Positions 25,493-34,778 of a DNA stretch of 64,000 nucleotides are shown here, piece by piece. The translations under genes and the position numbers were made by a program. The DNA is from Chloracidobacterium sp. N (GTDB lineage Bacteria > Acidobacteriota > Blastocatellia > Chloracidobacteriales > Chloracidobacteriaceae). The stretch lies in contig NZ_CP072642.1 in assembly GCF_018304765.1 (NCBI RefSeq), forward strand, positions 913,501 to 977,500, written 5' to 3'. Below the pieces are notes generated by a model, which saw only the letters and a list, made by a program, of their open reading frames with translations, did no database searches and was not told where the DNA came from. The stretch's first letter is position 1. Each line of letters opens with the position of its first letter.

Positions 25493-25638
25493 CGTTTCCA
25501 CGATTGTTGCCCGCCTGCACGCCGACTGAAGTTGAACCACGGCGCATCATCAACAGCTTGAGCACCACTGCCCCGGCTAGATAACACGCGGTGAAAACGA
25601 GCGTCAAGGCAGGGAGCGTCATGGCCGCGGGCAATTCG

Positions 25639-25647
25639 TGCTATGAT
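25639..25647 (+). promoter_or_regulatory. extended -10 promoter for the hydrolase gene
   Basis: TGCTATGAT provides the TGn extension and a near-consensus -10 (TATGAT, 25642-25647). No good -35 lies 17 bases upstream, which is acceptable for extended -10 promoters. It implies a leader of about 200 bases ahead of the GTG at 25862. Confidence 0.5.
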
Positions 25648-25751
25648 TTCCGGCCGTGGGCAACCGTCCTGTAGGATTGTCCGCCGGTCCCTGTGCGGTG
25701 AGCCGCTACGGTACGCCGCGGCTGAACGTCTGATTGGAGTCTGGGTTAAAG

Positions 25752-25769
25752 GGCCGGCAATGGCCGGCC
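25752..25769. repeat. perfect inverted repeat in the hydrolase leader
   Basis: GGCCGGC (25752-25758) and GCCGGCC (25763-25769) form a 7-bp GC-only stem with loop AATG. No T tract follows, so it is not an ordinary terminator. It could shape the leader RNA. Confidence 0.5.
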
Positions 25770-25861
25770 ATAAGCTGCGGAAGTCTGTCGCCGGGGACGG
25801 TTCACAGGCGGGCTTCATGTCCTGGTCTTTTGAGTTTGTCGTTTCTGGGGGAAGTGATTTC

Positions 25862-27004
25862 GTGAAAGCAAAACAATGGTTGGCGGCGCTGGGGGGCGCA
25901 ACCCTGGCCGGTGGTTTGGCCTGGCAGTATCTCAAGCGTCCGCGTGACGTGCGCTGGATTGATTACGTGGGCGAACTGCCCCACCCGGATGCCAGTCGCT
26001 TTACGGTGGTGGATGGCGTGCGGTTGCACTACCAGGAATTTGGCGCACCGGATGCGCCGGTGCTGCTGCTGCTCCACGGCTACTGTTCATCCAACTACAC
26101 GTGGAAAGACGTGGCCGAGCCGCTGGCCGCAGCCGGCTACCGGGTGATTGCACCCGATCTGAAAGGGTTTGGTTTTTCGGAAAAACCGGCCGACCGCCGC
26201 TACCACGTGCAGGACCACGCCCAACTCGTGATTGGGCTGCTCGACCGGCTGGGCATCGAGACCGCCACCTTTGTGGGGAACTCCTTTGGCGGGGCGGTGT
26301 CGCTGGCCTGCGCTCTGATGTGGGCCTCGCGGGTGACGGGACTGGTGCTCATCGATGCGGCCTACAATGACGCACCTTTGCAGCAGTACCCGTTCAGCCT
26401 CTATGCCCGGATTACACGGACCTGGCTGGTTGGGGAAGCCGCCGTGCCGTTGCTGATGTCCACCCGCCAGACCTCGGAAACCCTGCTGCGCGGGTTCTTC
26501 CACGATCAGCAGGTGGTGACGCCGGAGCGCATCGCGGCTTACTTTCGTGCGCTGCGGACGGTGGAAGGGCAACGCGCCGCCATGACGACGGCCCGCCAGT
26601 GGGACCTGAACTGGATCGAGCAGGAGTTGTCCAGCATTACCGTCCCGGTACTCATCATCTGGGGCGAGTATGACCGGTCCATTCCGGTCACGCTGGGCGT
26701 CCGTCTGCGCGCCCGGCTTCCACAGGCCGAGTTTGTGGTCATCCCCGATTGTGGGCACATCCCGGAAGAGGAGCGCCCGGAAGAAACCACGGCCCTCATC
26801 CTTGACTTCTGCCGTCGGCAGGCGGCGCGTCCGGCCCCGTCGCTGGCGGCTTCCGCCACGGCGGCTTTGGCGGCCGGTGCGTCTTCCGCACTGGCTCCGG
26901 TCAGTCTGGCCGTGGCCGTCCAACCCGACACGTCGGCTTCGGCTGACACCGCTCCGCCCAATGCCACTTCACCCCAGGCGGCCGAGGAATCGCCGGCGGA
27001 GTAG
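25862..27004 (+). CDS. alpha/beta hydrolase with N-terminal membrane anchor
   Basis: About 380 residues. A hydrophobic N-terminus (LAALGGATLAGGLAW) suggests an anchor or signal. The hydrolase fold shows the oxyanion segment LLHGYCSSNYTW, the nucleophile elbow GNSFGG, the acid in WGEYDRSIP and the histidine in DCGHIPEEE. The last 60 residues are Ala/Pro/Ser-rich and probably disordered. The start GTG 25862 follows GGGGGAAG by about 8 bases; a longer frame from ATG 25817 is possible but lacks a ribosome site. The substrate is unknown; esterase or epoxide/haloalkane hydrolase relatives are all possible. Confidence 0.85.
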   Translation: MKAKQWLAALGGATLAGGLAWQYLKRPRDVRWIDYVGELPHPDASRFTVVDGVRLHYQEFGAPDAPVLLLLHGYCSSNYTWKDVAEPLAAAGYRVIAPDLKGFGFSEKPADRRYHVQDHAQLVIGLLDRLGIETATFVGNSFGGAVSLACALMWASRVTGLVLIDAAYNDAPLQQYPFSLYARITRTWLVGEAAVPLLMSTRQTSETLLRGFFHDQQVVTPERIAAYFRALRTVEGQRAAMTTARQWDLNWIEQELSSITVPVLIIWGEYDRSIPVTLGVRLRARLPQAEFVVIPDCGHIPEEERPEETTALILDFCRRQAARPAPSLAASATAALAAGASSALAPVSLAVAVQPDTSASADTAPPNATSPQAAEESPAE

Positions 27005-27087
27005 TCCTGGGAGTGGCGGTCGGACCAGGCACGACTTTGGCAGCACGCCCTGGCTCTTCAGGCAAGGGGCGCTTTGGGAGTACACCA

Positions 27088-28257
<1,170 letters not shown>

Positions 28258-28401
28258 CCCAACCCGCTGAAGTCACCGGGTGACGGCCGTCGGCCGCCAC
28301 GGACTGTGGCGCCCAGGCACGGGCCGCAGCCCACATGTCCCGGACGGACGAAACCGGCCGTGGGTTGCAACGGAAACGTAACGGACGGAAAGAGCAACGA
28401 C

Positions 28402-28902
28402 GTGAAGTGTCCATACTGTGGCAACCTTGAAGACAAGGTTGTGGACTCCCGCGAAAGCCGCGAAGGCGACGTCATCCGTCGCCGCCGTGAATGCCTGAAA
28501 TGTGAACGCCGGTTCACATCCTATGAGCGGATTGACGAAATCCCCTACATGGTCATCAAGAAAGACGGCCGGCGGGAACCCTTTGACCGGCAGAAGGTGC
28601 TGGCCGGGTTGGCACGGGCCTGCGAAAAGCGTCCCGTGCCGGCCGCCAAGCTGGAAGCCATCGTCAATGCCGTCGAGAAATACGTTCAGGAATCGCGCGA
28701 CCGGGAGCGGTCAACACAGAAGATTGGCGAACTCATCATGCGCCGGCTCAAGGATTTGGACAAAGTGGCCTATGTCCGCTTCGCCTCGGTGTATCTGGAG
28801 TTCAAGGATGTGACGGAGTTTATGTCCGAGTTGAAATCACTTGTGAAGACCACCCCGCCAGCGTCCCGCCGGAGACGTGGCGCGAACGGGATTTCAGCCT
28901 GA
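28402..28902 (+). CDS. nrdR: transcriptional repressor NrdR
   Basis: A 166-residue repressor of ribonucleotide reductase genes. The N-terminal zinc ribbon is CPYC...CLKC, followed by [13 protein letters not shown] and an ATP-cone that senses ATP/dATP ([19 protein letters not shown]). NrdR binds NrdR boxes in front of nrd operons; none is encoded in this window. The start is GTG 28402, directly before the conserved KCPYC and preceded by GGAAAGAG. The tail beyond residue 150 is Arg-rich. A strong terminator follows. Confidence 0.96.
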   Translation: MKCPYCGNLEDKVVDSRESREGDVIRRRRECLKCERRFTSYERIDEIPYMVIKKDGRREPFDRQKVLAGLARACEKRPVPAAKLEAIVNAVEKYVQESRDRERSTQKIGELIMRRLKDLDKVAYVRFASVYLEFKDVTEFMSELKSLVKTTPPASRRRRGANGISA

Positions 28903-28920
28903 GTCAGAACCTGAAGTGTG

Positions 28921-28950
28921 CGGCGGCAAGTGATGCCGCCGGTGTCTTTT
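28921..28950 (+). terminator. Rho-independent terminator after nrdR
   Basis: CGGCGGCA (28921-28928) and TGCCGCCG (28934-28941) form a perfect 8-bp stem with a 5-base loop, followed within 8 bases by TTTT. It ends the DUF444-nrdR unit. Confidence 0.75.
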
Positions 28951-28965
28951 CAGCAGACGGGGCCG

Positions 28966-28993
28966 CTTGCGCCCCGGGCCGGGCTGATATAGC
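28966..28993 (+). promoter_or_regulatory. putative promoter of the pilT-like gene
   Basis: CTTGCG at 28966-28971 and TATAGC at 28988-28993 are spaced by 16 bases, the same arrangement as in front of the cobalamin riboswitch. It lies after the nrdR terminator and 131 bases ahead of the pilT-like start. Confidence 0.45.
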
Positions 28994-29026
28994 GTGTCGG
29001 ATACCACCAGAGCTGTTTTTCAGACC

Positions 29027-29059
29027 GGTTCAAGGTGGCCCACCGGGCTGGTTTGAACC
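29027..29059. repeat. 33-bp inverted repeat in the pilT-like leader
   Basis: GGTTCAA (29027-29033) pairs with TTGAACC (29053-29059). Inside, GCCC and GGGC form a second 4-bp stem around the loop ACC. No T tract follows. It may be an operator or a folded RNA leader. Confidence 0.55.
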
Positions 29060-29124
29060 CTTCCTGATGCAACCACCAGACCACGGCCGCGCGACCAAGG
29101 CGGGGAACAAGGGAGTAGAGTCGT

Positions 29125-30384
29125 ATGAGTTACTTTGACTTGCCACCGATCATCGAACGCATGCTGGCGGTCGATGACAAAATCAGTGACCTGAACTTTT
29201 CTGTCGGGCGTCCGCCACAAGTCGAACTCAACGGCAAGCTCGTTCCGGTGGACATCAAGGGGCTGCGCAACCTGACCCCCTACCAGACCGAAATCATCGC
29301 CATGGCGCTGATGGCCGGGAACAACGACGCGGCAGAGAAGCTGGTGCAGACGGGGTCGGTGGACCTGTCCTACAGTCTGCCTTCCCGGACGCGCTTCCGC
29401 GTCAACATCTTCTCGCAGCGTGGGACGTATTCCATCGTCATGCGCGTCATTCCGACGGAAGTGCCCACGATTGAGTCGCTGGGGCTGCCGCCGCAGTTGG
29501 GCGAGATTTCCCACCTCAAAAACGGGATCGTGCTGCTGACCGGGCCGACCGGAAGCGGCAAGTCTTCGACGCTGGCGGCGATTCTGCGCAAGATCAATGA
29601 GGAAAAGTTCTACCACATCGTCACCATTGAAGACCCCATTGAGTTTCTGCATACCCACAAAAACTGCACCATCAATCAGCGTGAACTCGGCAGTGACACG
29701 CCAAGTTTTGCGCTGGCACTGCGGGCGGCGCTCCGGCAGGCGCCGAAAGTCATCCTCGTCGGTGAAATGCGCGACCTGGAGACGACCGAAATTGCGCTGG
29801 AAGCCGCCGAGACGGGCCACCTGGTGTTTTCCACCCTGCACACCACGGACGCTTCCAAGACGGTGGACCGCATCATCGGTATCTTCCCGAAGAACGAAGA
29901 ACACGTCATTCGCGTGCGACTGGCGCAGGCCTTCCGTTACATCATCACCCAACGCCTGATTCCACGGGCGGATGGCAAAGGGCGCGTCGCCGCGGTGGAA
30001 ATCCTCAAGTCCACGCCCCGTACCCGTGAGTACATCGAAAAGGGCGAGAGTGAAGGAAAGTCGCTGCTGGATGCCATGGAAGACGGTTCACTCGACGGCA
30101 TGCAGCATTTCGATCAGGTGATTGAGCGGATGATCCGGCAGGGCGTCATCACCCAGGAAGACGGACTGGCCTTTGCCACGAACCAGAACAACCTCCTGCT
30201 GCGCCTTTCCGGCCTTGGCTCTTCCAGCGACTTTGCCGGCGCCGGGGGCAGTGAAATCAACCGCATGCAGAAGGACCAGGGGCTACGCAATCCGACCATG
30301 GGCGGCATGCGCCCGGTCACGCCGCCGGTGCGCAGCACGACCGAGACGCCGCGCCCCTCCATGCTCGACATCATCGAACGGTGA
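29125..30384 (+). CDS. type IV pilus retraction ATPase, PilT/PilU family
   Basis: A 419-residue hexameric AAA+-like secretion ATPase. Walker A is GPTGSGKSS with Lys146; the Asp box (TIEDPIEFLH), Walker B (ILVGEMRDLET) and His box (STLHTTDASKTVDRII) follow. The protein should drive pilus retraction from the cytosolic face. The AIRNLIRE motif of true PilT is missing; the region reads STPRTREYIEKGE, closer to PilU, so I leave the symbol empty. The Gly/Arg/Thr-rich tail after residue 360 is extra. No pilin or assembly gene is in the window. It probably shares a transcript with the zinc-ribbon gene 64 bases downstream. Confidence 0.92.
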   Translation: MSYFDLPPIIERMLAVDDKISDLNFSVGRPPQVELNGKLVPVDIKGLRNLTPYQTEIIAMALMAGNNDAAEKLVQTGSVDLSYSLPSRTRFRVNIFSQRGTYSIVMRVIPTEVPTIESLGLPPQLGEISHLKNGIVLLTGPTGSGKSSTLAAILRKINEEKFYHIVTIEDPIEFLHTHKNCTINQRELGSDTPSFALALRAALRQAPKVILVGEMRDLETTEIALEAAETGHLVFSTLHTTDASKTVDRIIGIFPKNEEHVIRVRLAQAFRYIITQRLIPRADGKGRVAAVEILKSTPRTREYIEKGESEGKSLLDAMEDGSLDGMQHFDQVIERMIRQGVITQEDGLAFATNQNNLLLRLSGLGSSSDFAGAGGSEINRMQKDQGLRNPTMGGMRPVTPPVRSTTETPRPSMLDIIER

Positions 30385-30448
30385 CGGCTGGAAACGGCCG
30401 CCAAAGCCCCGGCCTGTGCAAAGCCCTTCGGCCTGTGGATGACGGTTC

Positions 30449-31135
30449 ATGAAAGTTGTCTGCACGCAGTGTCGCGCCAAGTTTGAGATTCAGGAAAAAA
30501 ACCTGCCGGACAAGCCGTTTCAGGTGAACTGCCCGAAGTGTCGCTTCGGGATGATGGTCAAACCACCGCCGAAAGCTACTCCCACGTTGCGCGGAGCGCC
30601 AAAATCTATGCAAGCCAATCAGGATGCCATCATGCAACTCGTGGCCCTGCTGACCGGGCAAACCACCCGCAGTGCCGATGGCTCGACGGGGGCGCTTGCC
30701 AACTGGCAGCGCCGTCAGACACTGCTGTGTCTGGCAGACCCGGCGCAGGCCCAGCAGGTACTCGACAAACTCGACCACCAGACCTACGCCCCGACGGTCT
30801 GTACCGAAGCCGCCAAGGCCATTGAGCTGATGCGGGACTCGCAGGTGGACATGGTGCTGCTTGACCCCCAGTTTGACAGCGCGAACCAAGGGGGGATCGC
30901 CGTTCTCCGGCACGTCAACTCGCTGCCTCCCAAGTATCGGCGTCGGACATATCTCGTCCTGGTCTCGCCGCAGGTCAAGACGCTGGACACCTACATGGCG
31001 TTTCTGAACGGCGTCAACCTCACCATCAACACCACCGACATCGAGACCATCAACCAGATACTGGAGCGCAGTATCCGTGACTTCAACGAGCTGTATCGCG
31101 GCTACAACACGGCGGCCGGGCTGAACCCGTTCTAG
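30449..31135 (+). CDS. zinc-ribbon protein with receiver-like domain
   Basis: A 228-residue protein. Residues 1-45 form an MJ0042-type zinc ribbon (CTQCRAKF and CPKCRFGM). After a linker, residues about 90-215 have the alpha/beta order of a response-regulator receiver: hydrophobic strand TLLCLAD, an Asp-bearing loop MVLLDPQFDS, then YLVLVSP. The acidic pocket at the first strand is reduced and the conserved Lys is not evident, so it may be a pseudo-receiver. It sits 64 bases behind the PilT/PilU-like gene, suggesting control of motility (inference). A pair of hairpins follows. Confidence 0.75.
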   Translation: MKVVCTQCRAKFEIQEKNLPDKPFQVNCPKCRFGMMVKPPPKATPTLRGAPKSMQANQDAIMQLVALLTGQTTRSADGSTGALANWQRRQTLLCLADPAQAQQVLDKLDHQTYAPTVCTEAAKAIELMRDSQVDMVLLDPQFDSANQGGIAVLRHVNSLPPKYRRRTYLVLVSPQVKTLDTYMAFLNGVNLTINTTDIETINQILERSIRDFNELYRGYNTAAGLNPF

Positions 31136-31201
31136 TTGTCGCTCTCCGTCAATGGGGCACGCTACGCCTGAAGGGGGGACAGATGCGGGGCGTGTCCAAA
31201 T

Positions 31202-31233
31202 CACCGGTGCCATGGCATGCTATGGCATCGGTG
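31202..31233. repeat. 32-bp inverted repeat before the DUF3299 gene
   Basis: CACCGGTGCCAT (31202-31213) pairs with ATGGCATCGGTG (31222-31233): a 12-bp stem with one G-U pair and an 8-base loop that is itself nearly palindromic. Its 3' end touches the terminator stem that follows. Confidence 0.75.
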
Positions 31234-31259
31234 GGTGCCTGATGCGCCCGGATTTTTTT
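31233..31259 (+). terminator. Rho-independent terminator between the zinc-ribbon and DUF3299 genes
   Basis: GGGTGC (31233-31238) pairs with GCGCCC (31244-31249) around loop CTGAT, followed by GGA and seven T residues (31253-31259). It ends only 32 bases before the DUF3299 start, so it could also act as an attenuator together with the preceding inverted repeat. Confidence 0.65.
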
Positions 31260-31291
31260 ACAGCGTTGTTGTCGAGGTTGAAGTCATCGTG

Positions 31292-31756
31292 ATGCAGGTC
31301 AAATCACGTGTGAAGACGTTGCTTGCGGTGCTGTGGCTGCTTGTCGTGGCCGTCAGCCACAGCGGGGCCGGAACACCGGCACCGACCGCTTTGCGGTTTC
31401 GCGATCTGGATGGGGTGCAGGTCAACGGTCGGGAAGTCGTCTTTCCAGCACGCGCCCAACAGCTCAACGGCAAGCAGGTGGAAGTCAACGGCTTCATGGT
31501 GCCGCTTGGCATCAGTGATGGGAAAATCCGCCGGTTCATCCTCATTGAAGTGCCGCTGGCCTGTTGCTTTGGCGATGGGCCGGGCATCGAGCAGATGATT
31601 TTCGTGACTCTCGCGCCGGGACAGGAACTCAGCGCCGCCAGTGACTACCCCGTGGCGGTCAGCGGCACACTTCAGGTCGGGGTGCAGCGCCGGGAAAGCG
31701 GGGCTGTCGAAAGCCTCTACCGGATTGTCAACGCACGGGCGCGGAAGCTGGTGTGA
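31292..31756 (+). CDS. exported DUF3299 protein
   Basis: A 154-residue protein with a signal peptide (basic start, hydrophobic LLAVLWLLVVAV, cleavage near SHSGAG). The mature part carries the DUF3299 pattern: LNGKQVEVNGFMVPL, then a Cys pair in LACCFGDGPGIEQMIFV. Members are small periplasmic or lipoprotein-like proteins of unknown role, often near ABC exporters of the MacB type, not seen here. ATG 31292 is the first start after the terminator; GTG 31289 is also possible. It is convergent with the Gfo/Idh gene. Confidence 0.8.
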   Translation: MQVKSRVKTLLAVLWLLVVAVSHSGAGTPAPTALRFRDLDGVQVNGREVVFPARAQQLNGKQVEVNGFMVPLGISDGKIRRFILIEVPLACCFGDGPGIEQMIFVTLAPGQELSAASDYPVAVSGTLQVGVQRRESGAVESLYRIVNARARKLV

Positions 31757-31811
31757 AAGCCCGCATACTCCCGGTCTGTCAGATACAAACCGGAAGATGT
31801 GCTCTGTCAGC

Positions 31812-32849
31812 TCACGCCGGCTTTGTCCGGCTGATGACTATGGGGGCGCCACGCTGGGCAAGTGAAGCCTGAATGGCTTCAAGGGTACGAACGACCGCCA
31901 GCCCGCTTTTCCCGTCGGAAACCGTCAGACTGCCGCGCCGCAGCCCGTCGAGGAAGTAGCGCGCCTGCGCCTTGAGCGGTTCTTCAAGCTGAATGCGCGG
32001 AATGGAGATGTCACCTTCACGGGCAAGCAGTTGGAATTGCCCGTAATCTTCATAGTACGGCTCGCGGATCACCCCTTTGTCGTAAATGCAGAGCGGCCCG
32101 ATGGTGGCGAGGTCATCCCAGACGAGCATCTTCCGGTCGCCCACGACAGTAATCTCACGCACCTTGCGCGGGTTGAGCCACGACACATGGACATGCGCCA
32201 GCAGGTCATTGGGATAGCGCAGGGTGATGAACGCCAGGTCTTCGATGCCGGGCTGGAGATAGGCCGCGCCCGAAGCCGAAACTTCGATTGGCGTGGCGCC
32301 GGTCAGAAAGTCGAAAATGGCAATGTCGTGGGAAGCCAGGTCATAGACGGCATTGACATCCTTGCGAATCGGCCCCAGGTTCGTACGGGTCGAAACCATG
32401 GTGTAAATCCGCCCCAGATCGCCGAATTGCAGGTATTCCTTGAGCTTGAGAATCCCACGGTTGAACAGGAAGACCTGCCCGACCATCAGCAACCGGTTCC
32501 GTTCGGTTGCCAGGGTGACGAGTTCCTCCCCTTCTTCCGCCGTGCGACAGAGCGGCTTTTCGACCAGAACGTGCTTGTCGGCCAGCAGCGCATCCCGGAC
32601 GATGGCATGGTGCGTGTTCGTCGGCGTGGAGATGACAACGGCGTGAATGTCGGTTTCGGCGAGCATCCGGCGGTAGTCTTCAAACAGGGCGAGGCCCGGA
32701 TAGGCCCGACCCACCCGCTCCAGGTTCTGGCGGCTGACATCCGCGGCCGCCACAACCCTGGCTTCGGGAAAAGCCGAAAATGTGCGGATGTGGTTCGGCC
32801 CCCAGTGACCACACCCAATGACGGCGATATGAAAGGTGGCTTGGCTCAT
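31812..32849 (-). CDS. Gfo/Idh/MocA family oxidoreductase
   Basis: A 345-residue NAD(P)-dependent sugar oxidoreductase. The Rossmann loop is IAVIGCGHWGPNHIR at the N-terminus and the catalytic EKP motif is VEKPLCRT. The C-terminal sheet domain ends normally. WbpB/WlbA-type enzymes with this GHWGPNH start oxidise UDP-sugars such as UDP-GlcNAcA at C3 in surface glycan synthesis; that role is plausible but not proven. It stands alone on the minus strand, divergent from a GT-C-like membrane gene. Confidence 0.9.
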   Translation of the reverse strand: MSQATFHIAVIGCGHWGPNHIRTFSAFPEARVVAAADVSRQNLERVGRAYPGLALFEDYRRMLAETDIHAVVISTPTNTHHAIVRDALLADKHVLVEKPLCRTAEEGEELVTLATERNRLLMVGQVFLFNRGILKLKEYLQFGDLGRIYTMVSTRTNLGPIRKDVNAVYDLASHDIAIFDFLTGATPIEVSASGAAYLQPGIEDLAFITLRYPNDLLAHVHVSWLNPRKVREITVVGDRKMLVWDDLATIGPLCIYDKGVIREPYYEDYGQFQLLAREGDISIPRIQLEEPLKAQARYFLDGLRRGSLTVSDGKSGLAVVRTLEAIQASLAQRGAPIVISRTKPA

Positions 32850-33092
32850 AACCTATGCTTTCAGATGCAGATTTGCGGACGGGTGACTCCACATGTGCCG
32901 GGACCAATGAAAAGCCCGGTGGCGCAGGTGCAATCAGGTTTGTCCCCGAATATACATCGTTCGGTCGCGGAGCAGGATGGTTTTGGTCAACCGGACTGAG
33001 GGGATGGTTTGCCAGCCGTCTTCGGGCTGTGTCCTTCGGACTCACCTGCGGGTATCCCACCTCTCCGGCCGGGCATTACTGAAGCCTGCGGC

Positions 33093-34778
33093 ATGCTGCT
33101 TACCCTTGCCATCTGGATCATCATGATTGTGCTGGCAGGCGTGATTGGGCGGATCTGCCTGTCCGGGGTTGTCTTTTCCAGCACGTCTGAGCCGTTCACA
33201 ATCAGCCTGTGGTTTGGGGTCGGGGTGTTGTCCAACCTGTGGTTAAGCACGGCCTTCCTGCTCCCACTCACGCCCTGGGTCGCCGCCCTGACCGCTGGCA
33301 TCCTGCTTCTGGCACTACAGCGGATGCGGCCGGCCCACCCGCTTCTGCCCGAATGGGGGAAGTGGCGTTGGTCGGCGGCGGCCGGACTGCTGTCCTTGGC
33401 CCTGCTGGCGGCAGCAGCGGTTGCCGTCGCTCCCGTCATCCTGGTGGACACGGGGATTTACCACTACCCCGCGATGCGCTGGTTGGCCGAGTATGGCGTG
33501 GTGAAAGGCACGGCCCTGCTCGATGTGCAACTGGGCTATGCCTCGCCGTGGTTTGCCCTCTTTGCGCCATGTGTTCACGGCGGTCTGAAAACCCGCGCGG
33601 CGGGGCTGGCCGGTGGTTTTGCTCTGGCGCTGTGGTTGGTTGGGGCCGGACTGGCCGGGTGGCGGCTGTATCGTGGAACAGGCCGCCCCGGCGACTGGTT
33701 TTTCATCTGGGCCACGGCTCTGGGCATTGGCGCGCTGGGCACTTCCGATGGGCTGCTGGCGTCTTCATCGCCGGATGTGCCGACAGCGGCGCTGGTTGTC
33801 GTCGTACTGTGGGCGATGCTCGACCGGGAAACCCTGCCGCCGCCCGCCCGCCAGGGCCGGGACTGGACGGTGGCCGCCCTGGCCGGAATAGCCGCTGCCA
33901 TCAAGCTGACGGCCATCCCCTTGCTGCTGTTGGCCGGCTGGCTGGTGTGGAGGTCAGCCCCCCGCCGCCGGTGGACGGCGCTCATCGCCTTCGTTGTCCT
34001 TGGAAGTGTGGCGCTTCTGCCGGTGACGCTGGCGCGGGTGCTGACTTCCGGCTGTCCCTTCTTTCCCTCGAAGCTGCTGGCGCTGCCGGTGGTGTGGCGC
34101 TATGAAATGAACCCGTGGCAGTCCTCAAGCGGCATACCCCGGTCACTGACCACCGTGATTCGTGATCAGGCGCGCTGGGACTGGGGAGCTTTGGCTGTGG
34201 CGCGCTACAGTACAGGTCCGCTCAACGGCTGGCTGGACTGGCACTGGCTTCCGGGCTGGCCGACGCATGAACCTGTCGCCGCCGGACTGCTGGCCGGAAG
34301 CGGACTGGCAACGCTGGTCTGTCTGGCGCGGCGCCGGACGATGCCGGCAAGCTGGATGTGGGCGCTGGGAACCGGATGGCTCGGAAGTGCCTATGTGCTG
34401 CTTCAGGCTCCGTCGCTGCGGTTTGGTGTCGGCTACTTCGTCGTCCCGCTGGCATTGGGGCTGGCGCAGCTTTCGAGGACGTTCCCCCGGTGGGCTCCGC
34501 TCCTGGTCTGGAGTGTGGGGCTATGCCTGCTCCCGTTTCCTTCGCAGTTGCCGCTGGTGCGTCCGCCGCGTCTGACGCCGGTTCCGGTTGTCCTCACCGA
34601 GGTCAACGGCATGAAGCTCTACCAGCCGGTGCCCCGGCCGGGCATCTTTCCGCGCTGTGGCGACAGTCCGCTTCCGTGTGGCTCGAACATTGATCCCACC
34701 GTCCGCTTGAGCGATCCCCGGCGCGGCGTTGCGGCCGGTTTCATCCGGGGGCCGATGCCGAGAAGGGAAGCCTTCTGA
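33093..34778 (+). CDS. polytopic membrane protein, GT-C-like
   Basis: A 561-residue protein with about twelve hydrophobic helices. The periplasmic segment DTGIYHYPAMRWLAEYGVVKG resembles that of a widespread bacterial membrane family related to GT-C glycosyltransferases (LIC_10190-like). It may transfer sugars from lipid carriers. The start ATG 33093 precedes the first helix directly; an upstream frame from 33009 adds an unlikely hydrophilic leader. Its TGA overlaps the ATG of the EamA gene by one base, so they are coupled. Confidence 0.75.
   Translation: MLLTLAIWIIMIVLAGVIGRICLSGVVFSSTSEPFTISLWFGVGVLSNLWLSTAFLLPLTPWVAALTAGILLLALQRMRPAHPLLPEWGKWRWSAAAGLLSLALLAAAAVAVAPVILVDTGIYHYPAMRWLAEYGVVKGTALLDVQLGYASPWFALFAPCVHGGLKTRAAGLAGGFALALWLVGAGLAGWRLYRGTGRPGDWFFIWATALGIGALGTSDGLLASSSPDVPTAALVVVVLWAMLDRETLPPPARQGRDWTVAALAGIAAAIKLTAIPLLLLAGWLVWRSAPRRRWTALIAFVVLGSVALLPVTLARVLTSGCPFFPSKLLALPVVWRYEMNPWQSSSGIPRSLTTVIRDQARWDWGALAVARYSTGPLNGWLDWHWLPGWPTHEPVAAGLLAGSGLATLVCLARRRTMPASWMWALGTGWLGSAYVLLQAPSLRFGVGYFVVPLALGLAQLSRTFPRWAPLLVWSVGLCLLPFPSQLPLVRPPRLTPVPVVLTEVNGMKLYQPVPRPGIFPRCGDSPLPCGSNIDPTVRLSDPRRGVAAGFIRGPMPRREAF

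Larger units (their letters stand above)
25493..25861. other. 369-bp divergent intergenic region
   Basis: This stretch separates the minus-strand STAS/RsbW unit from the plus-strand hydrolase. It holds an extended -10 promoter at 25639, a perfect hairpin at 25752 and an apparent 5' leader of about 200 bases. I see no conserved protein in any frame. Confidence 0.55.

Noticed and set aside
25643-25861. A 73-residue N-terminal extension of the alpha/beta hydrolase
   Set aside because: It begins inside the proposed -10 promoter and has no ribosome site; GTG 25862 has GGGGGAAG at proper distance.
29021-29066. A tRNA-like T-loop (GGTTCAA / TTTGAACC) in the pilT-like leader
   Set aside because: The bases form one simple nested hairpin; there is no acceptor stem, D-loop or anticodon arm on either strand.
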